Under the pieces are notes generated by a model. That model did not search any database, was not told where the DNA came from, and worked only from the letters and a program-made list of their open reading frames with translations. Position numbers and translations under genes: made by a program. Below are positions 1-6,480 of a DNA stretch of 8,412 nt, in pieces. How positions within the stretch are numbered: the stretch's first letter is position 1; the number at the start of each line of letters is the position of its first letter. The stretch is from contig DIHI01000021.1 of NCBI GenBank assembly GCA_002420085.1, forward strand, positions 1 through 8,412, written 5' to 3'. The DNA is from Lysobacterales bacterium UBA5700. Its GTDB lineage: Bacteria > Pseudomonadota > Gammaproteobacteria > Xanthomonadales > Xanthomonadaceae.

Positions 1-204
1 ACCCGACCGACCGCAACTCGCAGCAACCCGACACACGACCCGCACCTTCAGCGTCCTCACGAAGCTCGCATCGCCACGCCACTGCCGAGCGCATGGCGAC
101 CGATGGCCCCCGCAGGTCCAGCCTGGCCATGCGCCACCACGACCAGCGCACGCCACGATCCCCCGCGTCGTACCACTTCAGCCGACACCACCGGGGCCAC
201 ACAC

Positions 205-648
205 TCAACGCTGATCCGAACCATCCAGTTGCGCAAGAATCGCCATCCGCGCCTCGGCAGCGCGAATACCCTGTTCGTCGCTGGCGTCAGCGATCGAAGC
301 ATACGCTTCCGATTGTTCGACCAGGCGGATCATGGTCCTGCGTTGAATGTCGTCAAGCACAACCGATTCGAGATTATTCGAGATCATGATCAGATTCCCG
401 CGCATACGCTGCTCGGCAACCCTGGCGTACTCATCAGCGCCTTTTTCGCCCAACATTTGCAGGGCAAACAGATCACGCCGGAGTTCGCTCAACCAGAAAT
501 CCCCGGTGTAGGTGTTGCCGAACCCGTACATCACGTATGCGTTGTTCGAACTCATCACATGCCATGTGTAGACTCCACCAAAAAAGCCAACGATGGCGCC
601 AACCACACCTGCCAGAACCGCTTTCGATTTCAAATCAATCATCCTCAT
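205..648 (-). CDS. Small single-pass membrane protein of unknown function
   Basis: Up to 147 residues and not recognised. Residues about 10-28 (VLAGVVGAIVGFFGGVYTW) form one Gly-rich transmembrane segment after a short basic start (RMIDLKSK), so the protein is probably anchored in the inner membrane with its body outside. The rest is mostly helical and charged (LRRDLFALQMLGEKGADEY; AEQRMRGNLIMISNNLESV), with no cysteines after the anchor. Two starts compete: ATG at 648 (GAGG 10 nt upstream, overlapping the stop of the 62-residue frame) and ATG at 642 (AGGA 9 nt upstream). The difference is two residues. It is the last of a likely three-gene unit with the exported Cys-rich protein. A long plus-strand frame opposite it (open from 1 to 795) looks like a shadow. 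Confidence 0.65.
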   Translation of the reverse strand: MRMIDLKSKAVLAGVVGAIVGFFGGVYTWHVMSSNNAYVMYGFGNTYTGDFWLSELRRDLFALQMLGEKGADEYARVAEQRMRGNLIMISNNLESVVLDDIQRRTMIRLVEQSEAYASIADASDEQGIRAAEARMAILAQLDGSDQR

Positions 649-660
649 GATTCCTATACC

Positions 661-849
661 TCATTGATGTCGTACCTCAGCACAACGACCAAAGGCCACC
701 CCACCGATCCAAGCTGCAACTCGGGCGTCGAGCGAAAGGCACGCTACATTCCTGACGGTTTGATGCGCGACATCGCTCTCGTTCACGCTGCATAGCTCAG
801 CACCCGCCACCACAACGCATTCGACCACTTTATCAAGATGACTGGCCAT
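661..849 (-). CDS. Possible small Cys-containing protein (62 residues)
   Basis: Not recognised. The case for it is positional: it begins 12 bp after the stop of the upstream gene and ends 12 bp before the next start, filling the gap exactly. Its TGA stop overlaps a GAGG motif placed to serve the next gene, a pattern of translational coupling. It has four cysteines (11, 20, 37, 56) and short hydrophobic stretches (VVECVVVAGAEL, VAAWIGGVAF) but no clear signal peptide or anchor. Its own Shine-Dalgarno is poor. It could be a real small protein, a remnant, or a chance frame in the spacer between two genes. Confidence 0.35.
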   Translation of the reverse strand: MASHLDKVVECVVVAGAELCSVNESDVAHQTVRNVACLSLDARVAAWIGGVAFGRCAEVRHQ

Positions 850-861
850 CTCGGTGTATTC

Positions 862-1749
862 TTACGTCCGCCCGGACTCACGCTTCATTTCACGTATCCA
901 GGATTGTAGCGCCAGGACCGCGTTGAGTTGATGTTCGGAAAGCCGGGCACGCAAGGCCTGGTCGAATGTTGAGCCCTCAGCGCAACCATGTATCTGACAA
1001 AACATGACGGTCGGAAGAGAACGTGGACCGCAGCCGCCATCACCTGTGCAGTTGGCCAGGTAAATCGCCAATGGCAGGGCGTCTACCAAGTCCTTATGGC
1101 CATACCTGCTGGCATGCTCTGGCAGTAAGCGGTCAAGTGGAATAGCGTCGAATTCAAGCAGGACAAGCCCTGCCGAAACCTGAGAGAATACATCATCATA
1201 ATCCCGAATAACGGCATTGGCTTCAATCAATGCCGCTTCACTGCCTCCCTTTTTCCTGGCCAGTTCGATGTCGATCTGCCCCTGTGACATCGAATTCGCA
1301 AGTTTATCGGGGAGATCGGCGCAGAGCTCCACGTGCCTGGCAATTGCCCATATGCGGGACTGATCTGGACGGTTTGGGTCGGTAGCATTCCAGGGGTCTG
1401 GGTTTCGTTTGCACAGGGAATCAGCAAGCCTCTCAAGTTCATGCACTCGTGGATCGTTGGTGCCGAATTGATCACGAGCCAGCCCGATTGCTTCCTTGAA
1501 GGACGCGCTGTCATCAATGATGCTGGTGATCGTAATCGAAGGAGCGTTGATCAAGCGCTTTTTATTGGCGCCAGCTTTCTGGTCGAGTGATGTATCGGAC
1601 CCGCCGGGAGAAAGTGGCTCGTCGGGCTCGACCAAGAGCTTATTTTTCAGGGCGCGCGGGGGCTCATTGTCCATACGCCCCGAAGAGTGATACCACCAGC
1701 CAGTGGCCACGAGTGCTGCGGCCACAAGTAAATATGCAAATCTACTCAT
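862..1749 (-). CDS. Exported or membrane-anchored Cys-rich protein of unknown function
   Basis: A 295-residue protein from the ATG at 1749. That start puts a hydrophobic segment (residues 4-19, FAYLLVAAALVATGWW) right after MSR; the frame is open 18 codons further upstream, but that extension is polar and spoils the signal. The Shine-Dalgarno is weak (GAG 7 nt upstream). The segment is either an uncleaved anchor or a signal peptide. A polar linker follows (about 22-65), then a mainly helical domain. Six cysteines (113, 143, 234, 240, 251, 256) suit disulfides in the periplasm; the last four cluster in a compact region containing AIYLANC, GGCGPRS and CQIHGC. Poorly characterised secreted proteins of this style occur in Xanthomonadaceae, from memory and without a named family. 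It is first of three closely spaced genes. Sampled GC is low (27 of 60 at 1141-1200), unlike the genes to its right. Confidence 0.72.
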   Translation of the reverse strand: MSRFAYLLVAAALVATGWWYHSSGRMDNEPPRALKNKLLVEPDEPLSPGGSDTSLDQKAGANKKRLINAPSITITSIIDDSASFKEAIGLARDQFGTNDPRVHELERLADSLCKRNPDPWNATDPNRPDQSRIWAIARHVELCADLPDKLANSMSQGQIDIELARKKGGSEAALIEANAVIRDYDDVFSQVSAGLVLLEFDAIPLDRLLPEHASRYGHKDLVDALPLAIYLANCTGDGGCGPRSLPTVMFCQIHGCAEGSTFDQALRARLSEHQLNAVLALQSWIREMKRESGRT

Positions 1750-2269
1750 TGAACCACTCGTTGTGCTGGTTACTGGCTTGGGATGGATGAAGCAGATTGG
1801 CACCCAACTTCAGCCAAAAGGCTCATCGTGGAAAGGCCGAAAGCATTGTAGTAGTTGGCTCAAGCTCGGAAAGGTAAAACCGGGGGCGATGAATGGTATC
1901 GAGCGGTCAGACATGGGGCATGCTTGCCACTTGAGCACACGTGTTGTAATGTGTGTTTGGCCACCGTCCACGTATTACAGATCGACGCTGATCAGGGGCG
2001 TGGACGGTTCATGGGCAACGCAATTGATGTTGTGATCACATGGAGCAATCAAATGTCAAATTTTCCGCATCAAGAATGCCTGTAGCGTCAGCAAACACAA
2101 CTACCAGGCGGCGTATTTTTGTAGCATCCTACCCCGATGTGTGTCAAGCGGGATTCGGCAGCACCTCTGAGAAAACAAGGATCGATCACAAAACGCTGCT
2201 CACTCGACTTTGACCAAGCTGGAAGCAGAGGCATCGGCCACCGTCGAAGTAGCCATGCTGCGCGCACAA
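1750..2269. other. Gene-poor spacer between the two compositional zones
   Basis: About 520 bp with no convincing gene. Open frames here (minus 2088-2273, 61 codons; plus 1703-2035, 110 codons) lack good Shine-Dalgarno sequences and recognisable content. Seen in it: a possible promoter for the next gene (1845-1872, separate entry); a palindrome TGTGATCACA at 2031-2040; and a perfect TTGACA on the minus strand (2054-2059) with no matching -10 box. The piece from about 2105 to 2240 has the look of a dispersed intergenic repeat, but no second copy lies in this window. Confidence 0.5.
1845..1872 (-). promoter_or_regulatory. Candidate sigma-70 promoter for the exported Cys-rich protein gene
   Basis: On the minus strand TACAAT (1845-1850, 5 of 6 matches to the -10 consensus) is preceded after 16 bp by TTTCCG (1867-1872, 3 of 6 matches to -35). 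Transcription would begin near 1838, giving a leader of about 90 nt before the ATG at 1749. The -10 box is good and the -35 weak, so this is a plausible prediction only. Confidence 0.35.
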
Positions 2270-3544
2270 TCACAGGCCGCGCGGCAATAGCTGATTCGAT
2301 CGCACCCGTTGGATCGAGCGAAGCGATGGATCGATCGCCGGATCACTGCTGCCGATTCGGAACCATATCGGAACCTCCGCCCAGCCCGGCACCGGCTGGC
2401 CATCGATCCGATCGACCTCGAACGTCCATTGCGACACGGCGGCCACTGCCGCGCGATCCAGTTCGGGATGACCGCTACTGTGTGTCACGTTGACCTCGGC
2501 GACACGTCCATCGGCATTCACCCGCACAGCCAAGTCCACATTGCCCTGCGCTCTGCGGTCGAGGGCTGTGGCCGGATAGCGCGGAGGAACCATGTCATCC
2601 GCCCTCATCCCCGTCGCAACATACTGGATATCGAAGGCATGTCCGCCTTCCGGCAGGGGCCGGCCCCGGACATCGACATAGACATGCGTGCTGAGCGACT
2701 TGCCGACCGTCGCCGGATCGATCTGAGTGAAGGTCCAGGCCGCGATTGCCGATTGCACCCGTCCCCGCAGGCGCGGATCGAGCGAATCATCGAGCAGCAC
2801 CACCCGCTCGACCCGACCATCGGGATCAAGATCGATCTTGGCAACCAGCGTGATCATGACCGGCGCATGGATCTGCACCCAGGCTTCGACCACGGCCCGC
2901 GCGATCGCGTCCAGCTTCGGCCCTCCACCGGAAATCACCCCATCCTTGGCGCGGCCCAATCGGACGTCGGCACGCACCGCTGCCGTGTACCAGGCCAGCG
3001 CCTGCTCCTCTCGTCCCAACCCCCACAGCGCATAGGCATACAGCTTCGGCTGCCAGATCGGCGGTGCCGGGGCGGATTCGGCGGCAGCATGCCAGTGCGC
3101 CAGTGCGCAGGCAAAATCGCCATCCTGAGCACAGACCTGTCCGAACAGCAGTTCGCGGCGACGCTGCCAGGTGGTGTCCCCTTCGGTCTTCGGGGTCGCC
3201 TGTTCAAGCCGCGTGCGAGCAGACCGCAAACGGCCACTCCTGACATCCAGGTCCACCAGGTCCAACTGCCCATGGCCGTCGTCCTCTCCGGACGCAATCC
3301 GCCGCTCGATGTCCTCGCGTAGCCGACCCCGTTGGCGCATGGTCAGTGCCAGCGGCCACCGTGCTACGGCCGGATCGACGAACTCATGTACGACATCCGG
3401 TGCCGGCACGGCGATGCAATCGGCCAGGTTCGTTTCACACTCTGGCCAGGGTCGATCGGTCACGGTGCTGGCCTGGACCTCGGCGACCACACCTGCCAAC
3501 AGCAGGATCAGAAGACCGAACGACAGGCGATCGAGAATGCTCAT
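2270..3544 (-). CDS. Secreted TonB_C-domain protein with internal repeat
   Basis: A 424-residue protein with an N-terminal hydrophobic segment (about 8-26, ending VQA-S) that looks like a signal peptide. Residues about 70-195 are helical and TPR-like (WQRRRELLFGQVCAQDGDFACALAHW; LYAYALWGLGREEQALAWY). The C-terminus (about 316-397) is a recognisable TonB_C domain: PPRYP at 320-324, NADGRVAEVNV, SSGHPELDRAAVAAV and QWTF. A second, earlier unit (about 231-292) repeats this pattern: DPDGRVERVVL, DSLDPRLRGRVQSAI and AWTF. TonB proteins pass inner-membrane energy to outer-membrane transporters. This one lacks the Pro-rich spacer and has a cleavable-looking signal, so it is more likely a periplasmic TonB_C protein than a true transducer; no exbB/exbD lies nearby. 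The ATG at 3544 is chosen because the signal begins there; its Shine-Dalgarno is weak. GC is high (42 of 60 at 2881-2940). Confidence 0.82.
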   Translation of the reverse strand: MSILDRLSFGLLILLLAGVVAEVQASTVTDRPWPECETNLADCIAVPAPDVVHEFVDPAVARWPLALTMRQRGRLREDIERRIASGEDDGHGQLDLVDLDVRSGRLRSARTRLEQATPKTEGDTTWQRRRELLFGQVCAQDGDFACALAHWHAAAESAPAPPIWQPKLYAYALWGLGREEQALAWYTAAVRADVRLGRAKDGVISGGGPKLDAIARAVVEAWVQIHAPVMITLVAKIDLDPDGRVERVVLLDDSLDPRLRGRVQSAIAAWTFTQIDPATVGKSLSTHVYVDVRGRPLPEGGHAFDIQYVATGMRADDMVPPRYPATALDRRAQGNVDLAVRVNADGRVAEVNVTHSSGHPELDRAAVAAVSQWTFEVDRIDGQPVPGWAEVPIWFRIGSSDPAIDPSLRSIQRVRSNQLLPRGL

Positions 3545-3574
3545 GTTGTAGCGCTCAGGCTGATCGTGGGGATT

Positions 3575-3605
3575 CGGACACGATGTCCTGCTGACGCCGT
3601 GTCCG
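3575..3605. repeat. Inverted repeat in the spacer between DUF1993 and TonB_C genes
   Basis: Perfect 7-bp arms CGGACAC (3575-3581) and GTGTCCG (3599-3605) are separated by 17 bp. The repeat lies in the 94-bp spacer, 31 bp upstream of the TonB_C gene start. Its size and spacing suit either a regulator operator or a weak RNA hairpin. No T-run follows, so a terminator is not supported. It could be chance in GC-rich DNA. Confidence 0.3.
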
Positions 3606-3638
3606 GGTGCGGCGTCTGGCCGCGCCAGCGCGTCGAAC

Positions 3639-4157
3639 TCAGGCCGTTGTGACCGGGCCGATGTAATCGAACTTGCCGATCACCACGCCGGCATGGCGCA
3701 GGATGCAATAGGCGGTGGTCACGTGGAAGAACACGCTGGGCAGCAGCCAGTTGTTCAGGTGATCGAGGCCGTCGAAGCGCAGTTCGCCCTTGCTGCGGGT
3801 CTTGACGGTGACCGAGCGGTTCTCGCCACCCTCGAAACGTGCCGGCTCGATCGACTCAATGAAGGCGATCGTCTTGTCGATGCGAGCGGCGAGATCATCG
3901 AAGCCGGTCTCGTCATCGGGGAATGCCGGTGGATCGATCACGGCCATCCGAGCGGCGCCGTTCTTGGCCATGTCGGTGGCGATCTGAACCTGCCGGAGCA
4001 GCGGGAACATGTCCGGATACAGGCGCATGTTCAACAGCACCGACGGATCGATGCCGCGATCGCGGGCATGCGCCGCACCCTTGTCCAGTACGTGGCGCAA
4101 CTGGCGCAGGGCCTGGCTCAGGGCAGGAACGGTGACGGAATGGATACTGACGGTCAT
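3639..4157 (-). CDS. DUF1993 family protein (DinB-like helical fold)
   Basis: A 172-residue cytoplasmic protein of the DUF1993 family (Pfam PF09351), usually about 165-175 residues, so full length. The family signature is clear: NMRLYPDMFPLLRQ at 43-56 followed by QIATD, and a C-terminal block FFHVTTAYCILRHAGVVIG at 143-161 ending in KFDYIG. Members are predicted four-helix bundles related to DinB/YfiT-like proteins; their biochemical role is not established. Several His and Asp residues could bind metal, but none is proven here. The start at 4157 is supported by a textbook AAGGAG (4165-4170), 7 nt upstream. The gene is flanked by spacers of about 209 bp upstream and 94 bp downstream, so co-transcription with the next gene is possible but not evident. 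Nothing looks broken. Confidence 0.87.
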   Translation of the reverse strand: MTVSIHSVTVPALSQALRQLRHVLDKGAAHARDRGIDPSVLLNMRLYPDMFPLLRQVQIATDMAKNGAARMAVIDPPAFPDDETGFDDLAARIDKTIAFIESIEPARFEGGENRSVTVKTRSKGELRFDGLDHLNNWLLPSVFFHVTTAYCILRHAGVVIGKFDYIGPVTTA

Positions 4158-4366
4158 GGTGTTGCTCCTTGTTGGCGTCGGATTGAACTGAACGACTTCA
4201 CGAACCGCCGCCCCGCCAAATGCAGGACGGCGCAGAACTCGGTGGGTGGCACCCTCGAATGATGCGCTGGACGGTCGGCATGCCTTGATCGGCCGGTTGC
4301 CGCACGACCCGATGCCGTTGGCCCTCGATCAGACCCGGGGCTGCGGCTGGAGGGGACGTGCCGCGC

Positions 4367-5572
4367 TCATTTCTCCTGCTCGCCAGCCTGCGCCACGGCA
4401 ATCGCTTCGCGCAGCACCAGGACGGCGTTCTCGATCTCCTCCACCCCCTGCGCACCACTGGTCTTGGTCACCTCCAGCCGATGCACGATGCCGGTAGCGG
4501 GATCGATCAGGTATTCGGCACGGTATTCGGCGCGGATACCGGCGATGCTGCGGGTGATTTCCTCGATGCTGGGCTCGGGTACACCGGCACGGATCGCATG
4601 GGCGCGCATGGAGGCCCGCAGGATCGGCTCGGCCGCCTCGGCGTCGAGGTTGCGGGTGTGCAGTGCGCGGATCATGCCATTCGCTCCGCCATCGCGCTGC
4701 AACTCGAACGCCGTGCTCAGCGGCAGCGGATCACCCCCGAGCATATTCGTTCCTGCCTCCTGCCACTCATAGCGTGTATCGGGAATCAGGCCACCGCCTG
4801 CCGGAAACAGCAGCGGAGTGATCTTGCCGGCCAACTGTTGGCCAAGAATCTCGTCGCTGGCCAGACTGCTCAGAATGCCTGGCTGCTGGTCGTGCGCGCG
4901 CGCCTCGGCCGCCGCGCGCTGGTCGGGATCGTCGATCCGGGCCAGGGCGTCCTTCAGGCTCTTGTCGAACATGGCACCGACGATGCGACGGACATGGGCA
5001 CCGAGTTCGCTCAGGTTCTCGATCGCCACGAAGCCCCCCTCGGCATCGACTCGAACCGAAGCCGGCAGACCCTGGACGGCCTCGGCCAAGGTCCGGACCA
5101 AGGTCTGCTCATCCTCGTCGATGCCGGAGATGAAGGCGATCTCGACATCCCCAGTGATCCAGGACAGGGCGTGGCCACCCTCGGCACGCGGCTGGCTGCG
5201 AATCTCCACGCTCGCCCGGGAACGCCAGACCCGTGACGACGCGCCCTTGGTCCGCAACTGGTCGATCGCCTCGTCATAGATCAGGGTTGCATGGCCTGAC
5301 CAGGGCAGTGGCCAGTACAACTCCTTGCCAGCAGACGGGTCGCCAGCCGGGGCATCGTCGGCGCCGTCGGCATCGGTGGTCCGACTCGCCGCGCCCGTAT
5401 CGGAATCGCCCTCACTGCCGCCATGCGTGCCATCCGCCGCGTCGCTCGCCGCAGCAGAGCCCGAGCCGCTGGGCTGCTCGGCGGCCATCGCCACCGCATT
5501 CGGCAAGCCGCCTGCAAGGACAGCCAGTACCGTCGCCAGAAGACCTGCCCACAGAATCGCCGATCGCTTCAT
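4367..5572 (-). CDS. Secreted protein of unknown function with acidic low-complexity linker
   Basis: I do not recognise a family. The protein is 401 residues from the ATG at 5572, chosen because GAGGGA lies 6 nt upstream and a signal peptide starts at once; the open frame extends 38 codons further upstream with no signal. Residues 1-30 are a Sec-type signal peptide (KR, hydrophobic stretch, AMA-A cleavage site near 30). Residues about 33-82 are low complexity, rich in Ser, Ala, Gly and Asp, and likely a disordered spacer. The rest (about 84-401) is a mixed alpha/beta region with alternating strands (VEIAFISGIDE, YLIDPATGIVHRLEVTK) and helices. There are no cysteines. Export to the periplasm or envelope is likely. 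The beta-rich end with DPATGIVHRLEV loosely recalls lipoprotein-like carrier folds, but I would not assign one. It lies 282 bp past the restriction gene and is probably a separate transcription unit. Confidence 0.78.
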   Translation of the reverse strand: MKRSAILWAGLLATVLAVLAGGLPNAVAMAAEQPSGSGSAAASDAADGTHGGSEGDSDTGAASRTTDADGADDAPAGDPSAGKELYWPLPWSGHATLIYDEAIDQLRTKGASSRVWRSRASVEIRSQPRAEGGHALSWITGDVEIAFISGIDEDEQTLVRTLAEAVQGLPASVRVDAEGGFVAIENLSELGAHVRRIVGAMFDKSLKDALARIDDPDQRAAAEARAHDQQPGILSSLASDEILGQQLAGKITPLLFPAGGGLIPDTRYEWQEAGTNMLGGDPLPLSTAFELQRDGGANGMIRALHTRNLDAEAAEPILRASMRAHAIRAGVPEPSIEEITRSIAGIRAEYRAEYLIDPATGIVHRLEVTKTSGAQGVEEIENAVLVLREAIAVAQAGEQEK

Positions 5573-5854
5573 CCACGTTCCCTCGAAAACAACATCCGAA
5601 CCATCCTCAACCAAATACCGGCAGCCCCACGACCGACCATAGGCCAGTGCGCCCGCGATCGAGGCACACGGCGCGGCGCGGCGCACTACACTATCAGGGA
5701 TTGAGCCCGGCGAGAATCCGAAACCGCAGCAGCCAGCCGCCAGAACCCGACGTCCCGATCGGATGGCCGTCAGGCCGGCAGCAGCGCCACGCGCTGGTCA
5801 GCCCCCGCAGTAGATCGAGTCCCTGCTACCGACTGCGCCGCTGCACCCTGGCCG
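5573..5854. other. Intergenic spacer behind the restriction gene
   Basis: A 282-bp GC-rich spacer with no supportable gene. A perfect hairpin cagcgc-cac-gcgctg (5782-5796) lies about 60 bp past the endonuclease stop but has no following T-run on the minus strand, so it is not a convincing terminator. An AT-richer patch at 5686-5697 reads TGATAGTGTAG on the minus strand and contains GATAGT, a 4-of-6 match to a -10 box, but no good -35 sits 16-18 bp upstream. It may hold the promoter of the following secreted-protein gene. The strong Shine-Dalgarno GAGGGA (5579-5584) is 6 nt from that gene's ATG. Confidence 0.35.
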
Positions 5855-6466
5855 TCACGGCTCGATGCCGATCAGCACCAAGGGTACTGCCGGCACGCCG
5901 CGACCATTGCGGATGACATTGTAAAGCTCCCCCTCGTAATAGCCCGGCCCTGACGACATCTGCTGCTGCATCGACTTCATCGGCAGCACCTCGACCCCGA
6001 CATCGATCGTGTCACTGACGTAGAACGCAAGGTGTTTGACGAACAGATCGTAGGCAACGAAAGCGTACTTGCCGAACTGCACCTCAAGCGCCACACGATC
6101 CTTCACGAAATCGGTCTGGTTGTAGCTGAAGATCGCCTCCTGGCCCGCCGCCTCGATCACGCGCTTCTGCTCGTCGGGCGGCATATTCAATGTCTGTCGA
6201 ATCAGGCGTTGCTCGCGGGTTACCCAATACGAGACACGGCTTTCTTTCCAACCGAGATCGCCGAGATGGCTCCGGAATGCGTCATTGATTTCCGTCGGGC
6301 TATACTTCATCTGTCCAGCCATACGGACCTCCTTGCTCATTTTAGTCTTCATGGCCTGGGCATCGATCGCCTGCACTACTGACGTGATCTCTTCCCAAAG
6401 CATCTTGTGATGGACCAAAAGATACTCCAATCCGTTCAGGTGCGAATAGACCTCTGAAATCTTCAC
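5855..6466 (-). CDS. Type II restriction endonuclease, BstYI/BglII family (predicted RGATCY)
   Basis: Cleaves unmethylated DNA at a GATC-centred palindrome as a homodimer; in the cell it destroys incoming DNA. At 203 residues it has the length of BstYI (R^GATCY, Geobacillus) as I recall it, and most blocks correspond, for example EVYSHLNGLEY near the start, YNQTDFVKDRV (115-125), EVQFGKY (128-134), YYEGELYNVIR (176-186) and VPLVLIGIEP at the end. The expected catalytic residues D119, E128 and Q130 are present in a PD-(D/E)xK-type core where E/Q replace the usual E/K pair. K133 and S172, positions I recall as linked to BstYI's tolerance of either purine, are retained, which favours RGATCY over AGATCT alone. 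The start is GTG: GAGGAG (6475-6480) lies 8 nt upstream, and BstYI's N-terminus aligns there. No controller (C) protein gene is seen. The reading frame is intact, so the enzyme is probably active. Confidence 0.93.
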   Translation of the reverse strand: MKISEVYSHLNGLEYLLVHHKMLWEEITSVVQAIDAQAMKTKMSKEVRMAGQMKYSPTEINDAFRSHLGDLGWKESRVSYWVTREQRLIRQTLNMPPDEQKRVIEAAGQEAIFSYNQTDFVKDRVALEVQFGKYAFVAYDLFVKHLAFYVSDTIDVGVEVLPMKSMQQQMSSGPGYYEGELYNVIRNGRGVPAVPLVLIGIEP

Positions 6467-6474
6467 GAATCATG

Positions 6475-6480
6475 CTCCTC
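6475..6480 (-). promoter_or_regulatory. Shine-Dalgarno of the restriction gene, overlapping the methyltransferase stop
   Basis: GAGGAG shares its first two bases with the methyltransferase TGA stop (6479-6481). It is 8 nt from the GTG start of the endonuclease but only 1 nt from an out-of-frame ATG at 6471-6473. This decides the GTG start and suggests that ribosomes finishing the methyltransferase re-initiate on the endonuclease. Confidence 0.7.

Noticed and set aside
1..60. Start of a further minus-strand gene at the left edge (a GTG-led frame near position 60)
   Set aside because: Fewer than 20 codons are visible, with no clear Shine-Dalgarno and no recognisable content.
1..795. Long plus-strand frame open from the left edge to 795
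   Set aside because: It lies opposite the small membrane protein and the 62-residue frame, has no start with a good Shine-Dalgarno, and its translation is Arg/His/Pro-rich with no domain. The opposite strand encodes a clear transmembrane segment.
2031..2059. TGTGATCACA palindrome and minus-strand TTGACA as a CRP site or promoter
   Set aside because: A CRP site needs a 6-bp spacer between TGTGA and TCACA, which is absent. At the proper distance from TTGACA the -10 region reads ATCACA, a very poor match.
2309..3322. Plus-strand frame of 337 codons
   Set aside because: It is antisense to the TonB_C protein. High-GC genes commonly leave the opposite frame open, and the translation is His/Arg/Asp-rich without recognisable motifs.
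4358..5236. Plus-strand frame of 292 codons
   Set aside because: It is the shadow of the secreted protein gene, which has a signal peptide and a strong Shine-Dalgarno on the minus strand.
5782..5796. Hairpin as terminator of the restriction operon
   Set aside because: The stem is only 6 bp and no T-run follows on the minus strand.
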